The translations under genes were made by a program, and so were the position numbers. From the NCBI GenBank assembly GCA_030628755.1, contig DAOVQH010000117.1:1-7455 (forward strand): a DNA stretch of 7,455 bases, written 5' to 3'. Shown in pieces: positions 6,631-7,455 of the stretch; positions within the stretch are counted from its first letter, which is position 1, and each line of letters opens with the position of its first letter. The notes under the pieces were generated by a model. The model was not told the origin of the DNA. It saw only the letters and a program-made list of their open reading frames with translations, and made no database searches. This stretch comes from Candidatus Cloacimonadota bacterium (GTDB lineage: Bacteria; Cloacimonadota; Cloacimonadia; Cloacimonadales; TCS61).

Positions 6631-6658
6631 ACATCTCCCCCGATGAATCGGGGCATGT
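6631..6658. repeat. Hairpin just upstream of the YdcF-like gene
   Basis: CCCCGAT (6638-6644) and ATCGGGG (6647-6653) form a perfect 7-bp stem around two bases, with outer pairing ACAT (6631-6634) to ATGT (6655-6658). It ends 28 bases before ATG 6687. It may be another dispersed palindrome, or the end of an upstream transcript; no T-run follows. Confidence 0.55.
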
Positions 6659-6686
6659 ATATTATTAATAACTTAACACAGGTCAA

Positions 6687-7340
6687 ATGAATTCTTTGAA
6701 ATCGATTGAAAGGAAAAATCGTTTCTGTCTTGCTTCTCGTGAGTTGGTTTTTCTCTTAGTAATCGTTGTTTTCTTGATTATATTTGTTGTCAAAAACATT
6801 TATCCATTTCTCGCAATTGATAGTCCTGTTAATAGTGAAATATTAGTTGTTGAAGGTTGGCTCCCTGATTATGCTCTTGAGCAAGCAATGAACGAATTTA
6901 ATGAAAATAATTATAGCTTAATAATAACAACTGGTGGTCCTTTATTAAAAGGTTATTATCTATCCGAATACAAAACCGAAGCAAAACTTGCTGCTTCATC
7001 ATTAAAAGAACTTGGCTTTGATGAAGAAAAAATTATCGCCGTTCCAGCTCCTTATATTATTAAAGATAGAACATATAATTCTGCAAAAGCATTGAAAGAA
7101 TGGATTGCAAATTCAAATATAAAAACAATCAATCTGTTTTCTCTTGGTGCTCATTCAAGAAGAAGCTGGATTTTGTTTCAAAAAGCAATTGGGGATTCAA
7201 TCGCAGTTGGGATTATTTCTGCAGAAAATCTTAATTATGAGCCAGAACATTGGTGGAAGTCCAGCGATGGTGTACGAACAGTATTAGGCGAAATGATTGC
7301 ATATATTTATGCACGATTTTTCTTTCATCCCAATGAGTGA
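6687..7340 (+). CDS. YdcF/DUF218-like membrane-anchored protein
   Basis: This 217-residue protein resembles the YdcF (DUF218) family, whose members often associate with envelope and polysaccharide functions but mostly lack a proven reaction. One transmembrane helix (about 20-38, LVFLLVIVVFLIIFVVK) anchors it, with the domain following on the far side of the inner membrane. Family-like landmarks are ILVVEGWLPDYAL (52-64), LIITTGGP (78-85), a DRTYNSA segment (127-133) and LFSLGAHSRRS (150-160), ending near EMIAYIYARFFFHPNE. Length suits a complete single-domain member. The start is the first ATG giving the full helix; the preceding bases ACAGGT are a poor ribosome site, common in Bacteroidota-like genomes. 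The ATG overlaps the TGA of a doubtful open frame upstream. Sampled lines are about 25% GC, like the first gene and unlike the central pair. No functional link to the barrel module is evident. Confidence 0.8.
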   Translation: MNSLKSIERKNRFCLASRELVFLLVIVVFLIIFVVKNIYPFLAIDSPVNSEILVVEGWLPDYALEQAMNEFNENNYSLIITTGGPLLKGYYLSEYKTEAKLAASSLKELGFDEEKIIAVPAPYIIKDRTYNSAKALKEWIANSNIKTINLFSLGAHSRRSWILFQKAIGDSIAVGIISAENLNYEPEHWWKSSDGVRTVLGEMIAYIYARFFFHPNE

Positions 7341-7396
7341 ATTCTAATAAATGAATCTATTTGTAAATTAATTAACTCAAGTTTCGCAGGTGGAAG

Positions 7397-7413
7397 ACGG
7401 AACAGAGTTCCGT
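7397..7413. repeat. Perfect hairpin downstream of the YdcF-like gene
   Basis: ACGGAAC (7397-7403) pairs perfectly with GTTCCGT (7407-7413) around the loop AGA. A weaker CCCT/AGGG stem follows at about 7418-7430. It lies 57 bases past the stop and lacks a T-run. It could be a terminator-like element or part of a dispersed repeat continuing beyond the window. Confidence 0.45.
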
Positions 7414-7455
7414 GTTACCCTGAAATAGGGAGCCCTCCTTCACATGGTTTCGGTG

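Noticed and set aside
6472..6690. Open frame of 72 codons ending in an ATGA overlap with the YdcF-like gene
   Set aside because: Its first half is made of the nested inverted repeat and its second half includes the CCCCGAT hairpin. No ribosome site precedes it and the product resembles no family. The overlap alone is weak evidence, though a decayed upstream gene end cannot be excluded.
1..7455. CRISPR array, tRNA or rRNA
   Set aside because: No regularly spaced identical repeats and no cloverleaf or rRNA-like conserved segments were seen on either strand.

Overview
The window holds four protein genes, all on the + strand, in a low-GC genome. Short A+T-rich spacers and several strong palindromes separate them. 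The β-barrel type, the secreted protein with LISPxDG…FxW modules, the weakly preceded starts and palindromes such as ATCCCGAAAA/TTTTCGGGAT suggest a member of the Fibrobacterota-Chlorobiota-Bacteroidota (FCB) group or a related candidate phylum. That placement is inference from style; no marker gene is present.

Layout. (1) Positions 2-976 are most of a calcineurin-like metallophosphoesterase whose 5' end lies outside the window. Its first metal motif, DLH, is visible upstream of the first ATG. (2) Positions 977-1210 are a leader/intergenic region. It has a possible promoter and a short sequence nearly identical to the 3' end of the barrel gene 4.9 kb downstream. (3) Positions 1211-4141 encode a 976-residue secreted protein: signal peptide, N-terminal β-domain, two FnIII/Ig-like modules, then about 575 residues of charged helix with three diverged internal repeats. 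(4) Positions 4142-4395 hold a 71-bp imperfect inverted repeat and a purine-rich tract. (5) Positions 4396-6054 encode a 552-residue predicted outer-membrane β-barrel with a signal peptide and a C-terminal Trp. (6) Positions 6055-6686 contain no convincing gene and are packed with palindromes between 6277 and 6658. (7) Positions 6687-7340 encode a membrane-anchored YdcF/DUF218-like protein. (8) The tail carries another perfect hairpin.

The centre of interest is the secreted coiled-coil protein plus barrel pair. Both products are exported, adjacent and co-directional, so an outer-membrane partnership is plausible (inference). The pair is richer in G+C in sampled lines (about 45%) than the flanking genes (about 28%). 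It is also bracketed by a 37-bp direct repeat (33/37 identical) that encodes the barrel's last β-strand. This is what would be expected if the pair came from a tandem or transferred cassette whose neighbouring copy was deleted, leaving a relic of an earlier barrel gene. The flanking phosphoesterase and YdcF-like genes show no evident functional link to it.
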